Shown one piece after another: positions 38,528 through 50,327 of a DNA stretch of 64,000 nucleotides. This stretch comes from Pseudoscleropodium purum (Eukaryota; Streptophyta; Bryopsida; Hypnales; Brachytheciaceae). The DNA lies in NCBI GenBank assembly GCA_963969395.1, contig OZ017796.1, positions 32,230,243 to 32,294,242 on the forward strand, read 5' to 3'. Below the pieces are notes generated by a model. That model ran no database searches. It was not told the origin of the DNA and was given only the letters and a program-made list of their open reading frames with translations. Within the stretch, counting starts at the first letter, position 1, and each line of letters starts with the position of its first letter. The position numbers and the translations under genes were made by a program.

Positions 38528-39062
38528 CACTTACCTTATAAAATATATAGTTCTTTTGAAATTGATTTTCATAATTTTTTCCATTGAATTTAAAAATTCA
38601 TTATAGCCATAAAAGGTTCTATTGTTGCATTACCTAATCCATTGCTAACTACACAAAATGGGCAACATGTTTAGAATGGGCCTTCCAAGTAGAGTAAATT
38701 TTTAAGTATTACCAATAGTACAACAAAAAAAACCTATTCTACCATGTGAACCTATTGGATGACAAAAAAACTATTTGTACTTGCATTTGCCAAAAGATTC
38801 ATTGTCACATGCCAATTTTTTTGTTTAGGTCAAAGTTGACAACTCATCCAATATTACTTTTTCTTCTATAATTATTGTAGCCAAAAAATATTTCCTAAAA
38901 CAAAAGCCAAAATTTAGGGGATATTATTAAAAAAAAATTAATTGCGAGGAAAAAGTGGATCTTTCAATATTTACACATTTGTAAAATCACATTTGCTAAC
39001 TTTCATTAATTATTTGGCATAGAATGTTGATCCTGACCACCAAATGTTGTAGTTCGTTAGAT

Positions 39063-40131
39063 TAACCTCTTAAGGACTTGATCCATTGTGAAATGGTCAA
39101 ACTTCTTATCTGAGCTAATTCTAGCCTTTTCAATTGTGTTCAAACAACAATTTGATATTTATACTACTTGAAACTTTGAATTCTATATCACTTTGAGAAA
39201 TTGAAATTTGTTTCCTGAAAATTTATGATTGTTATCATTTTTTTTGCAAAAATTAAACATAAATGAGTAAAAATAGCAAAAACAATCAAATTATTTGAAA
39301 TTCTTTTAGGAGGTAAAAGTAGCAATGGAGATTAGCATACAGAAAAATTTCAATTGGTTATTTTATTTTTTACATCCAAAATAGCCACATCAAACACCTT
39401 GTAGTCAAATTTGACTATCAAACCAAATTTATCCTTTTATTTAATCGATGTATGAAATTTTGATATTTTTTGCAAGTAAGAAAATAATTTTGAAGGAAAA
39501 ATAAAATTATTGTGATTTTTCAAGGTTAAAGGTGGAAATAAAATTATATCAATTATAATATATATTAGAATAATCTATAATTTTTACAACAAAGATGGAA
39601 TGAGAAACATAATTTTATATTTTAAATTCAAAAAAATAAAATAAAATAATTTTATTATATATATAAATGAAAAGCTCGCTATATTGTGTTATTTAGATTT
39701 TAGCACATGGAGATTTCAATTGCAATAACTTTTTCAATTTTTGACATTTCTCAAAACTTTAAAACAAAATAGACACAAACCCTGTCAAGCTTTGTTTTCT
39801 TAGTTGAAATCAAATTTCAAAAATAGTTATTTTAAAAGTTGTAATCAAGGTTGACCAAGACGCATTCACTTTTTGAATGCTTGCACTACAAGAGAAAGGG
39901 GTGTTTTAAGTGAGTTTTTAAATATAGTCTTAGACATAAGATTTTAAGTAATGACTTTTAAGGAGATTTTTAGCGAAATTTTACTAAAAACACATGTATT
40001 TCTAGTAAATTTTTGTTGAAAATCTCCTTAAAGATCATTACTTAAAATCTTATGTCTAGGACTATACTTCAAAACTCACTTAAAACACCCCTTTCTCTTG
40101 TAGTGTTGCACCTTTAAGGGTTAACAATGAG
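39063..40131. mobile_element. Possible TTAACC-ended inverted-repeat element, interrupted by a CACTA-type element
   Basis: The left end TTAACCTCTTAAGGACTTG (from 39063) resembles the ends of the UGGT intron 22 element. The right end, CACCTTTAAGGGTTAA (to about 40124), is its approximate inverse. The 222-bp element at 39884 lies just inside the right end. The inverted pair is imperfect (one gap, a few mismatches), so this is tentative. Confidence 0.35.
39884..40105. mobile_element. CACTA-type miniature inverted-repeat element with TTG target duplication
   Basis: It begins CACTACAAGAGAAAGGGGTG and ends with the exact inverse. The arms are near-palindromic for about 100 bp each (GTGTTTTAAGTGAGTTTT, AAGATTTTAAGTAATGA) around a short centre. 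The flanks are a direct TTG at 39881-39883 and 40106-40108, the 3-bp target duplication expected of CACTA (En/Spm) elements. It has no transposase and must be non-autonomous. Confidence 0.88.
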
Positions 40132-40599
40132 AGAGATTCTTTTGGCTTTTACACATCAAAGACTTTGTGCTTGACTAGAGGTCAAAATAGTGAGTTGCAC
40201 ATGTGTGACAAACATGGAATCCATTTTCCCAAACAATGCACTGTGATTTGATGAGATGAACTTTTATTGAGCTGCTAGTACTATTCTTACCTAGGAAAAT
40301 TCTTCATTACATTCAATGATTTTGTTTTTATCATTTTTGAGAAGTAATAAGCTATTTCTTCAACACTCATGTAATACTTGGCTGGTGATACTTAGTGATA
40401 TTTATATCAAAATTAATATATAATACATAGGTAAAATTTGGCTATTGGTTTTTTTTAATACAATAGTAATCTAGCAACATGAAAAATCCCACAAAAACTG
40501 ATTGAGGTAATTTATTCTTAAAGTGCCATTTACAAGTAGGAAACTACACTCTTTGAAACAACTTTCAATAAATTTTTGTAAGAAAAAAAATAGAAAAAA

Positions 40600-40825
40600 A
40601 AAAATTGATTCATATTGGCATCTAACCCAACTACCCAAATTGATTCATATTTTTTGAACCTATGTGGGATTAGTTACAAATTTTTGAAAGTTGGAACACA
40701 ATGGTTACTAAAAACAACCACCTCTTGAAATGTACACTATTGGTATATTGAGAGAAGCAAAATGTACCTCTATGTTAGTGGTTGCTTTTAGAGGAAGGTT
40801 GCTTTTAAAGCACCCTACCTTATGA
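40600..40825. repeat. Partial relative of the TAAGGTAGGAGG element family
   Basis: GTGGGATTAGTTACAAATTTTTGAAAG and the end CACCCTACCTTATG resemble the right half of the element at 56511-56841 (GTGGAATTAGTTATGAAATTTTGAAG, CTCCTACCTTA). I cannot find its left end. Confidence 0.45.
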
Positions 40826-41427
40826 CCGGTTATGCTACCCTCAACAAGTTGAAGAATGGCAGATCCAAGTATCCAACAAAAAGCACAAGATGCCAGGCCC
40901 ATAGAATCAAGAGCATAGAATTTAAACCCAGCGAATATAAACCCAGTCAAAAAAGGACCACCGGAATGAAATCCCAGAGAATTTCCTAGATCTGCCTCTC
41001 CCCCAATTCCACCCCAAACCTAGATGCACCGGACACCGTGCGTCCATTACTCCGTTCGTCCTTGTCTTGAACGAACGCCCCCTCGATTCTCGTTCGTTGG
41101 GTGGCCCCCACCCTCCCCTCCCCCTTCCCCGCTTGCGTTAGCGGTGTAGATGCTCGTCGCTTTCGGGACGCAAAGCTCGGGCAGGGAAGCTCGAGCCTCT
41201 GGGGCCGCGAGAATTTTTACGTGCACGCCACTGGCGACGGATGCTTGCTGAACTTTTTTGTCCAGTTTCCGCGTATTGTATCTCGATTTGTTCTGGGACG
41301 AGACGCGACAGGGGTTTGAATTCAAGCCAGCCAGCAGGCGCGGACGGAGAGCGACGAAGCAAGCAAGCTCGGGTTTCGTTTTCGGATTCAGATTCCGTGC
41401 TTTAGCCCTCCTCGCCGGCAGTCGGTC

Positions 41428-44400
41428 ATGTGGAATTCGGTGAGCTGAGAGGCATTTTGAGACTTGTGAGGAATTTTTTTTAAATTTTTACAAGTGCTGG
41501 TGGATTTGTCATGGTGGGAGGGGAGAGATCATGGCATTCAAATCTGCTGGCTGTTACAACAGAAAATGGTGCCCGTCAGTTTCTTCTGTGACAGACGATG
41601 ATCTTTTTCTGAGTAGGGTTTCGGTTGGCCGGTTACTTTTCCTCTGTGCTTTATGCAAAGAAACTCGGCTCGTTTCATGTTGAAGGCGGAGTTTCCAAGC
41701 CGAGAATTTTCAGTCGGAGATTTGGCGGAAGAGATAGGGGCCGGTTGGAGTTGATGATTTTTTACTCTGTTTATTTTGTTTAATTTTTTAAAAGAATGAG
41801 CTGGAGATTTTTGGCAGTTTGTGGTATTGACAGGAGAGATATGTGTGTGTTTGTGTTGTTGTGGGATGCAGGATTTGTTGGAACCACCGGAGGGCTCCAC
41901 ACCGCATGGAGAAGGCCCTTCTTCCGCCGAGGTGGTGGCGATGCCTGCTGAACCGGGCACCGACATGTTTGGCGGAACTGGGGAGTGGTTGACATGGAAT
42001 CAGCTCATGCCGGAAGAGGACGTCGTTGCCAGTTGCTGGACTCAGCTTATCGATGTCGAGCAAGACGATGGAAGGGTAATTCATTTCATTCTTCTCCTAC
42101 ATATTCACGTAGAGACATGCGCATCTTGTATTTTTTACACTGGTACCTTTTAGGTTACGCAGAATCTATGAGGGTGAGACGAGAAAGAGTATATTCGGTA
42201 TGCCGGTGTTGTTCTCTTGTAGCCAAAAGTTTTGGTGAGGCAACAACCTACAAAGCAGGGGTGGAGTGCTGCTCAGTAGACACCCAGTGTATATCATGCC
42301 GGAGAATGTACCAGATATGTACATTTCAGGGGCGGGGGGAGGGGGGTAGCCTGGGCTGAGCTGAGCAGCACTCATCCCAGCAGCAGAACATGTTTATGTA
42401 GCTTGGCTGTGAACTTTAGGTGGGATGTTAGTGATTGTGTGCTGGAAATGTACATTATTTGTGGTTCTATCTGAGCATTTTAGAAGGCAAGTTAGCTTGG
42501 AAATTCGCTGCGATGTTGATAGCGAGTACTATGTGTATCTGGAGTAAGAGAGTATCATACTGTACCGTGACATGAAGCATTGTCGTAGGGTATGCGCTTG
42601 GGGGGGATTGGCGGCTTTGATTTAGTCAGGATGAAATAGGTACAGTATTTCGCATCTTGAACAAAATGGCTTACTTGTAGTAATCACCCTTCCACAGTTG
42701 GAAGTAATGGAGGGGCGTGGAGTTTGAGGACTATGGCCAAAATTGCGTTTCTTAGCTGCAAGTTCCATTCTTTCAGGGTTATTGTGTTTAAAGTGCCGCC
42801 CGTTACTGGTGTGAGCCTGTCTTCGGTAGTGGACTATTATGTGAAATATTCAACTACGTTTGAGGTTTCTTATGTATTTCCTTTGTATAGCAGACGTTTT
42901 GCCAGAGCGTGAGGTATACACCACTCCCAGTTGATCCAGCGGGTTCGCAAGCACCTGCTACTGAGCAACAACCAGGTGGTGAGTTCTTTATTTTTTATTT
43001 CTTGTTTTTTAAGGATGCAGTATCTGTGTACGATGTCTGAATTCAAGGGTTTGGAGATAAAGAAGCCAACATGTTCACTAGAGCTAAATAGGTCAGGTCT
43101 GGGTTGGCGATGTTAAATCTATGATAGGATTTCTGTGCCAACCACAATGTCTGATGCTTCTTTATCGCAGACATCAGTGGACTGAGAGAAGTGATTGAGT
43201 TATCTGTTGTGATTAGGTTCAACAGGTGCCGTGTCTTCTGAGAGTCTCAAACAATCTTCCAAGTCACGGCTGCGGTGGACTCCAGAGCTTCATGAGAAAT
43301 TCGTCACGGCTGTAGCGCACCTCGGTGGAGCAGAACGTAAGTCCATTTCCAGAACGAATTTGGCTAGTCAGTACTTTTTCCAATGCAACAAACGGGGAAA
43401 CCTGAATTTTAAATATCAAGCAGGATGTCTGACCCGCTGTTTTGCTTTCTGAAGGTGCCACTCCGAAGGCAGTGCTGCGATTGATGGGTGTTCAAGGAAT
43501 CACAATCTACCATGTGAAAAGCCACCTTCAGGTTTGGAATTTACTCTGTCAATTATATGTGTGAGTATTATGTTTTCTGTCTTTGTTTTGAATATTTAGC
43601 AAGAAATTTGAGCACGTAAGTGATGTTGCTAGTGATGAGACTCTTGTTGTCTTCTACTTTATGAAACTTAAAGTCCGAATGGAATAATTGATTTGAACCA
43701 GAGGTTTCTCTGATCCTTATTTATTTTTGGTCATTGTGATCATTTGTGATGCTGCTTTGGAGCTGTGTTTCAGAAGTATCGACTTGCAAAGTACATGCCA
43801 GAGATCTCGGAAGGTAGACTTCCTGTCTTGGTCTTACATCTCTTGTGTGGTGCTATTTGAATTGTTGTTGCATAATATAAGTTGATTGGTTTTGGCTAGT
43901 CTTAGGGCTGATATACTAGTATTGGATATACAGAAGCAAAAGCTGAACGGAGAAAGCAGGACAGCTTGTTCACGCCTCTTGATCTTGGATCGTAAGTTCA
44001 AGTCTCCTTGTAATGGATGCTATTCAACTTTTAGTTTTAATCGATTAGATCGAGTTGCTAGGCGTTAATGTCCCTTCAATGGTTCGTGGGTGTGTAGTTG
44101 AGAATTTTTGCCTTAAAAAATAATTTTTAGTGATATTTTTTTGAGTCAATTTTCTGTTTCTCTGCATACAGGAGTCACCAGATTGCACAAGCACTGCAAA
44201 TGCAGATGGAGGTGCAGAAGAAACTTCATGAGCAGCTTGAGGTAAATTTTATGCATCTTCGTGTCATCTATTCGTTGTTGCGAATGGACTTTTGATTCTG
44301 TGTTTGGAAGCGCTTAGATCCATTTATAATTCTTTGCGTGAGTCTTACAGAGAGACATATTGTTTGTCAACAGCAAATAGAGCTGTAATCTTCTGTGTTT

Positions 44401-44946
44401 GTTGGCCATGTCTTCTCATTGACCCTGGGTTGATTTGGTGTCTGGCAGATCCAGCGAGAGTTACAACTTCGCATTGAAGCTCAAGGTCAATCACTTCAAA
44501 AGATGCTTGAGCAACAGGCTAAACTAAATCATCCTGATTTACCTGGCGGTGCACCTTCTGCATTGACAAGTGCTCTTGCCTCTACTGCCACTCCTTCAGG
44601 ACCGTCCAATAGCAGTATGATAACTGCAGTTTGCGAGGAGCAACCTGCAGGAACTGCTTCAGTGGTTGTCAGACCTGCCGAGACTGATACGACGATTGAG
44701 AACGCAAGAACGGAACAACCTGAACCTCGAACAGGGTTAGCATTGGCTAATGAGCCTGTTGCGAAGAGGGCGCGCACTGATGCTGGTCTCCAGGTGAACG
44801 TGTCTAGCCAGACACCATCCAATTTTGTGATACCTTCATTGCAAGCCTCTGTTACAGGTGGCTCACCTCCTAAAGTCTCTCAGCAAGCTCACGGAGCTCA
44901 TATCTCTCAGCATCCTGGGCCCATGGCACAAAAGTCCTTTGCTTAA
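41428..44946 (+). CDS. PHR1-like MYB-CC transcription factor, about 387 aa, nine exons
   Basis: A nuclear GARP/MYB-CC DNA-binding protein; family members PHR1/PHL control phosphate-starvation and related genes through the P1BS site. Exons: 41428-41439, 41872-42075, 42894-42978, 43217-43336, 43455-43531, 43774-43813, 43934-43991, 44172-44241 and 44449-44946; all phases agree. The GARP domain runs from about residue 116 ([16 protein letters not shown]) to 169 (VKSHLQKYR). The MYB-CC coiled coil is about 200-246, with the family's [16 protein letters not shown] motif at 217 onward. The N-terminus ([13 protein letters not shown]) and the Ser/Ala/Pro-rich C-terminus, with a possible basic signal KRAR, look unstructured. 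The first exon encodes only MWNS before a GTGAGC donor, and is the least certain part. Two in-frame acceptors 9 nt apart (43217 and 43226) could add or drop three residues before the DNA-binding domain. Which PHL subgroup it belongs to is not clear. Confidence 0.9.
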
Positions 44947-47277
44947 AGGAGAGAACCTGCACCTTTATGCTGATCTTTTTCGTTGTAATTCTTATGTGAT
45001 CTGGCTGCTCTGCCCTGACCCTCGTTGTGGAGCTTTGTATCATGTGTTGGCCAAGTACACGAGGAGCAAGAGTGAAGGGAGGAAACTTTGTACAATGTCT
45101 CTGCTTTGCAAAGCCAAGTTATTTTGGGATGAGTTTGTGGTTGGATGCAGGCAATGTGAGGTTACGTCTGATATTGAATATATTCTGAACAATATCAGCA
45201 CTCCTTGACTAGCTATGCATCCAGCATTTTTGAGGGGAAAGCCGACATTGAGGCTGAGTCTTAGCCTTTACTAGAATAGATTCGTCGACAGGAAAATTCC
45301 GGGTGGATGCTGTAGGAGGCTCAAAAGTGAGCGCATTTCTAGCTATCAATGTGTGCCCGTCTCCAATTACTGGGATGGTTCTAGTTCATTCTGGCAACAT
45401 GACACTTTTTTCAAGCAGGTTATGTTTTTACTACTGAACTCTCTACATACTAACTTGGGTGTCACTTGCATGAAGTAACTTGCATCTGCTTTCAATCGTT
45501 TTTTCTACCGCTTCTCTCTTGGAAGAGTTTTGTTCCTTGTAAGCTCTGTTTTTTGTTAATTAACTGCAGATTACACAATTGTATTGTATCCCGAATAGGA
45601 CATATTGCTTAGAGGCCTGGCGCTGTCGACTGTGCAAGATCAAATAGCTGTATATGACACGTAGAGGGCGCTAACAATGAATTCCGTCTTTTGAATACTT
45701 AGAATCTGCAGAGCTATACTTTTTCATGACATTAATGCTTCTACTCGGAGGAATGGCAATGTTTCTCGCTCTAGTGTCATTGACGGTAACGCGGAGCTCC
45801 TCGTTGAAGTTTATTCCAACAATACCTTGTGCGACTCGAGGATTCAGCGGTTGCTAATATTTCTTGCTTGCTGTGTTGCCTTAGCCTGTCTCAGGTGAAG
45901 AAGTTGACCTCCTGGTAGAGAGTTTCACACCTACATTTCAGCATTCTGGACTCGAGCAGGCCCTGTAAAGCAGCACTTCCATATTTTTCTCATTCAAGAT
46001 TTTTCTCGGAAGGGCACGACGATTCTCGTGTTCTTAGAGAATGCTGTTCGGCACCGGCATGTTCAAACCATGCTGGTGGTTACGTAGCAGAGTGCAAATT
46101 CTGGGTACCCATCCATCTGGACCTTCTGCTGTTGTCGATCACGGAGCATCTTGACTCCTTCATTTTTGTCGACCTGGGGAAATCTCATGGTGCTATTGTA
46201 TTGAAACGATTACCATGGAAAGGAGATAAATAAGCGACAGAATTTGCTGATAGATTCTCTCCTTTGAACTCAAAATCACTAAGGTCATGCAGCCTGTTGA
46301 GGGACTCGTAAGGCTTTGGATGTTCCCTGCTAACTAATTTTGTTCGCTGAAGCATCTACGTATGGTAAATTATATGAAAATATTCTGTACCTTTTGGGAG
46401 AGCTTATGAGCAGTTGGCCAAAGAGTTGGAGTGCGTACTTTTGAAGAATCTGCAACCTGATCGTACAGTATCTGGAGCTCATTACCATACTTGGAACAAA
46501 TAACTACTGAAGGGGCGTAAGTGATCTGAAAGGTCAAGCTCACGAAACCTTCGACTGCAACTGCAAAATTTCGTGTAAGAGAAAATTGATTGCAACAGCC
46601 ATGCCTAAATCCGCAACCTCTCAATCCCTCCGACAGGTATCTTAATGCTCCTCCCTTGTCAATTAGGTACCCGTTCTAGGGATCGTGGTTTCCAGGCAGT
46701 GCCATGCTACGGGTCATCAGAGATTTCCTGTGACTGTGCATTCGTATGTAGAAGCCAGGAGGGTGAAGCAGTAGCTTCTCAACCATCTTGCGGTTGCACA
46801 ATTTTTTCCCAAGCTCAATGTAGTGCCTTTACAGGTATGACCAGTTCCTCAAGGACACAGATTTCATGGTTTCAAAATGACCAATCAGTTGATTTATCAT
46901 GTTATGGAAGAAATAATGCGGACGGAGCTAAATTTTATGTCACCCAAATCAATGAAGAACGTTGCATGTGTTCGTCGAAACATTTAAGAAAATCCAACGA
47001 GAGAAAGTGCCCAAAAATGACATTTTGAGCGTTCGTAGTGCTTAGGGGTTAGTTTTCGCAGTGAACGAGTTCACTTTCTCCACGGTTATGTGCGTGGTGT
47101 GCAAACAGGCTGTTCTGTTCACACTCGTATGTATGAGGCACAGCATGATCTTTGCATATGATAGCGTCAGAATTTTCAAGTCTATAGGGGCATCAGTTGT
47201 CATGATATCAGTGAGATTTGTGTATCCTGTGATGGAAGTGCGCATTTTGTCAGGTTGATTCTATTTGTTTTGTGATA
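44947..47277. other. Intergenic region between the MYB-CC and NudC genes
   Basis: 2.3 kb holding the MYB-CC 3' UTR and the NudC promoter and leader. Its base composition is closer to that of the genes than of the repeat regions, so long UTRs are likely. The open frames at 44858-45208 and 46645-47028 match no family I know, and I do not call them. Confidence 0.55.
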
Positions 47278-49977
47278 ATGGCCATAATTTCGGAGTATGA
47301 GGAAGACTCTGAAGATGTGGAAACTATAGTGAGAGCCAACTTGCAAAATGTGGACAATGGCTATGAAGATGAGGAGGAAGATTACCCTCCTGACCCTTAC
47401 TCTTCCCGGCCCTCGGATGCTACCAGCTGTGAGCGACCCTATGACGAGGTTTTAGGGTACCTTCTTCGGGAGCACCAGCAGCAGCCCCTTGATTTGCTTT
47501 CCACCGTGATTGAGTTCCTGTTCCGAGAGACTGGGATTGCTTCCCAGGAAGAGGTGGATGTTCGCGTCTCGGAGATGCTGTCTGCTGCCAAACGAAGACG
47601 AGTGGACACTGATGACATTGAAGATGTCTACGGCGGTCCCGACAAGATTGCCAAGCTCGATGAAATTTTTGATAACCCGGAGCAGGAAGAACATGAACAG
47701 CATGTCAGTCTCCCAGAGAGCACCCAAGGCTCCAGTCCCATCTCGGAATGCTCCAAAAATTCTTTCCAAGATAAAGAAACGGTGATCATCGCCTCTTCCG
47801 AATACCCTGCAGCAGACATCTGTGAAGAAAACTGCGAAACCTCGGTTGCTGGGAAGAACGTTGTCAACGTGAATGATGATGAGAATTTTTATGAGGCTCG
47901 GGAGACGGCAGTTATCACATCTGCAGAGGACGTCCCTTTGACATCCAACTTGGCTTTTGAACCTGAAGCGACGACGGAGATGCACCCACCTCCAGAGGAG
48001 GAGAAACGAGAAGTTACATCCTTGGGTGAGTTACAAGCACATAGAGGTTAATATTTGCGCCACTTGAAATCTTTTCGCCGCTTAAAAGCGTTTCATCATA
48101 TTTAGGATTGTGATTTTGGGGAGATGTAGAAAATAGTTTTGGATGCAAGAGCCAAATGTGTTCAGATTTTATCAGATTTTTATCACAATGTTAAGAATTT
48201 ATGATGTGATTTCAAAGTGGCAGGTTGTTGATCTCCATTCAAAGGTGAGTGGCCATAGACATTTAGCCCCAACGTGCTTTCAACGCTTGCTAATAAGTTC
48301 AACTAAGTGTATGAATAGATGAGTTGTAGACGAGATCAGGTCTAAACGGTTTTAGATTCATGAGTGTATGGTAATCAAAGGCAACATTGTGAAATGAAAG
48401 GGATGAAAAGTCCTTGAAGATGGCACTATGCACATACTGCATTGTCATGTTTTATTTGTTTTGGTAACTTGTTACTGAAACCTTCACCAAGGAATCATTC
48501 ACAACTTGGAACCCTAATCATCGTCAAGAGCGAAGCAGGTGATGGCATAATAGCTGACCATCTGCTTTTTTGTCATATTCAGACCCGAATGCTGGCAATG
48601 GAGCAGACCTTGAAAACTACTCGTGGACACAAACCCTGTATGACACTACGTTGCATATTCCAGTACCCATTGGAACAAAAGCAAAATCCGTCATCTGCGA
48701 TATCCAACCAAGATATTTGAAAGTTGGCCTTAAAGGTCAAGCACCCCTCCTGGAGGTAACTTTGACATGCTTTCTTCCACAATGAAAACGCATGTGATCC
48801 CCACAAACCTGGTCTCATTACAAGAAAAACTTCGCAGCTTTTGTCCGAGTTCCATTCAGTTCCCAAGTACCTGACCACCTGTAAGTCACGTTAGCTTGTC
48901 AAGATTCAGAGAATATTGCAGGACTTCTATATATAGGGAACTAAGAATCTTGAGGGCCAATCGACTCTGGAATTTCTTCTTATGTCAAATTGAATCTCAG
49001 TTTTCGGTTCATTTCGGAACACACGTCATTCATTCAAAGCTCATACTGGTTAATGAAATAGAATTTGATCTCTTGTGTGCAGGGTGACCTCAATAAACCT
49101 GTGAAACCATCAGAGTGCTTCTGGAATTTGGGTAAGCTCTCAAGAAAGTAGTCCTAATTATGTACCTGATTCTCTATTATTAGGTGCTTCATGGATTAGA
49201 AAAAAAAACACTTTCAGATTAGCCAGAGTCCACCATCTCTTATAACAGATGCAAAGTGTCTCGCAATTTCATCCTTCACATTTTCACATGCTTAAATAGT
49301 GTTTCATTCATTCAGTCTTGTTAAACACTAATGGCATCCAAATATCTTCTCAATGAAATCTTGCAACTTGATGAAACCTTTTTGCTGTTGTTGCAATGCA
49401 ATGGGCTCCGTTCTAGTCGTTCTAAAACTTTAAACTGTTTGGAGCATCATATTTTTCACCATCCCACTCTTTCAGCACACCCAAAATTAGAGCTCTTGTG
49501 CAATATTCTGCATCGAGAGGCCTTTGAAGTTTCTATATTTATTGGTTTATGCTCACAGAGGATGGCAAGCTGTTGGCAATCCACCTTCAGAAACATTACA
49601 CCATGGATTGGTGGCATATTGTTCTTGAAGGAGAGGCGGAGATTGACGTCACCAAGGTCAACTTACCTAATGCCTCATTGTCTGATCTCCACCCAGACAC
49701 ACGGCGACATATTGAGCATGTTATGGTACGATTTTCTTCCATTGTCCAGTTTTCTTTTCTGTGATGTTGCCTGATTATGCTCGAGTGTAAGCACATCATT
49801 ATTATGATGTAGTGGTTGCAACAGGGCTCTTAAAAGTTAGGAACTGAACTTGCATGATGGGATTGCTGTAATGTTTGTTTGCAGTTCGACGAACAACAGG
49901 CGATGAAGGAATTGCCCAACCGTGATGAAGAACACAAAGATGACACTCTCCGCAAGTTCATGTCAGGGGTATCATGA
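47278..49977 (+). CDS. NudC/BOBBER-like CS-domain protein, about 409 aa, five exons
   Basis: NudC proteins are HSP20-like co-chaperones; plant BOBBER1 acts in heat tolerance and development. Exons: 47278-48025, 48583-48755, 49083-49131, 49559-49725 and 49885-49977; phases agree. It starts MAIISE, as BOBBER1 does; the frame is open 6 nt upstream but only from a GTG. The N-terminal domain is seen at about 55-104 (VLGYLLREHQQQ, VIEFLFRETG). A long acidic linker to about residue 249 includes a basic AKRRR. The CS domain is about 258-345 (YSWTQTL, LKVGLKGQ, CFWNLEDGK), followed by DWWHIVLEGEAEID and the C-terminal helix region (LSDLHPDTRRHIEHVMFDEQ, KFMSG). It is longer than BOBBER1 (about 300 aa) because of the linker. 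The usual MDFSNAKF ending is absent: it ends FMSGVS, or FMSGGLELYA if a final intron (49969-50212) is removed. Confidence 0.87.
48105..48365 (+). repeat. Dispersed intron repeat, copy 3 (NudC intron 1)
   Basis: It shares TTGTGATTTTGGGGAGATGTA, GTGATTTCAAAGTGGCAGG, CATTTAGCCCC and CTAATAAGTTCAACTAAGTG with copies 1 and 2. Sense orientation; non-coding. No TIRs or poly(A) tail seen. Confidence 0.65.
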
Positions 49978-50327
49978 TTGACTGGCTTTGAGAATTTATA
50001 CGTGTTTGTGTTTGAGCATACAAATGAGCTTCATACTCGTGGCATCCCAGTCTAAGATAGAGGCGAGAATAGAAATGATGCAAGGTTCAATGACAACTGC
50101 ACAACTCAAGTGCATCCTTCACTTTCCATGTGTTTTATCTTGCGGTGAAGCCATGGAAACTTTTGGATCATCATTCTTTGCACCTCTGAATAATATCTCT
50201 CTTTTTGAACAGGGCTTGGAGCTGTATGCTTGATTTATGACCAGAAAGGCATTCAAGTTGGAGCATTTATCAAGAGTAATGATCTTGTAAGCAAGAGCAG
50301 TGAAACAGTAGCTTCATGACATGGTAG

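Noticed and set aside
44858..45208. 116-residue open frame overlapping the MYB-CC C-terminus
   Set aside because: It is a shifted reading of the MYB-CC last exon and 3' UTR.
46645..47028. 127-residue Cys-rich open frame
   Set aside because: No signal peptide, no known motif and no splice context; probably leader or intergenic sequence of the NudC gene.
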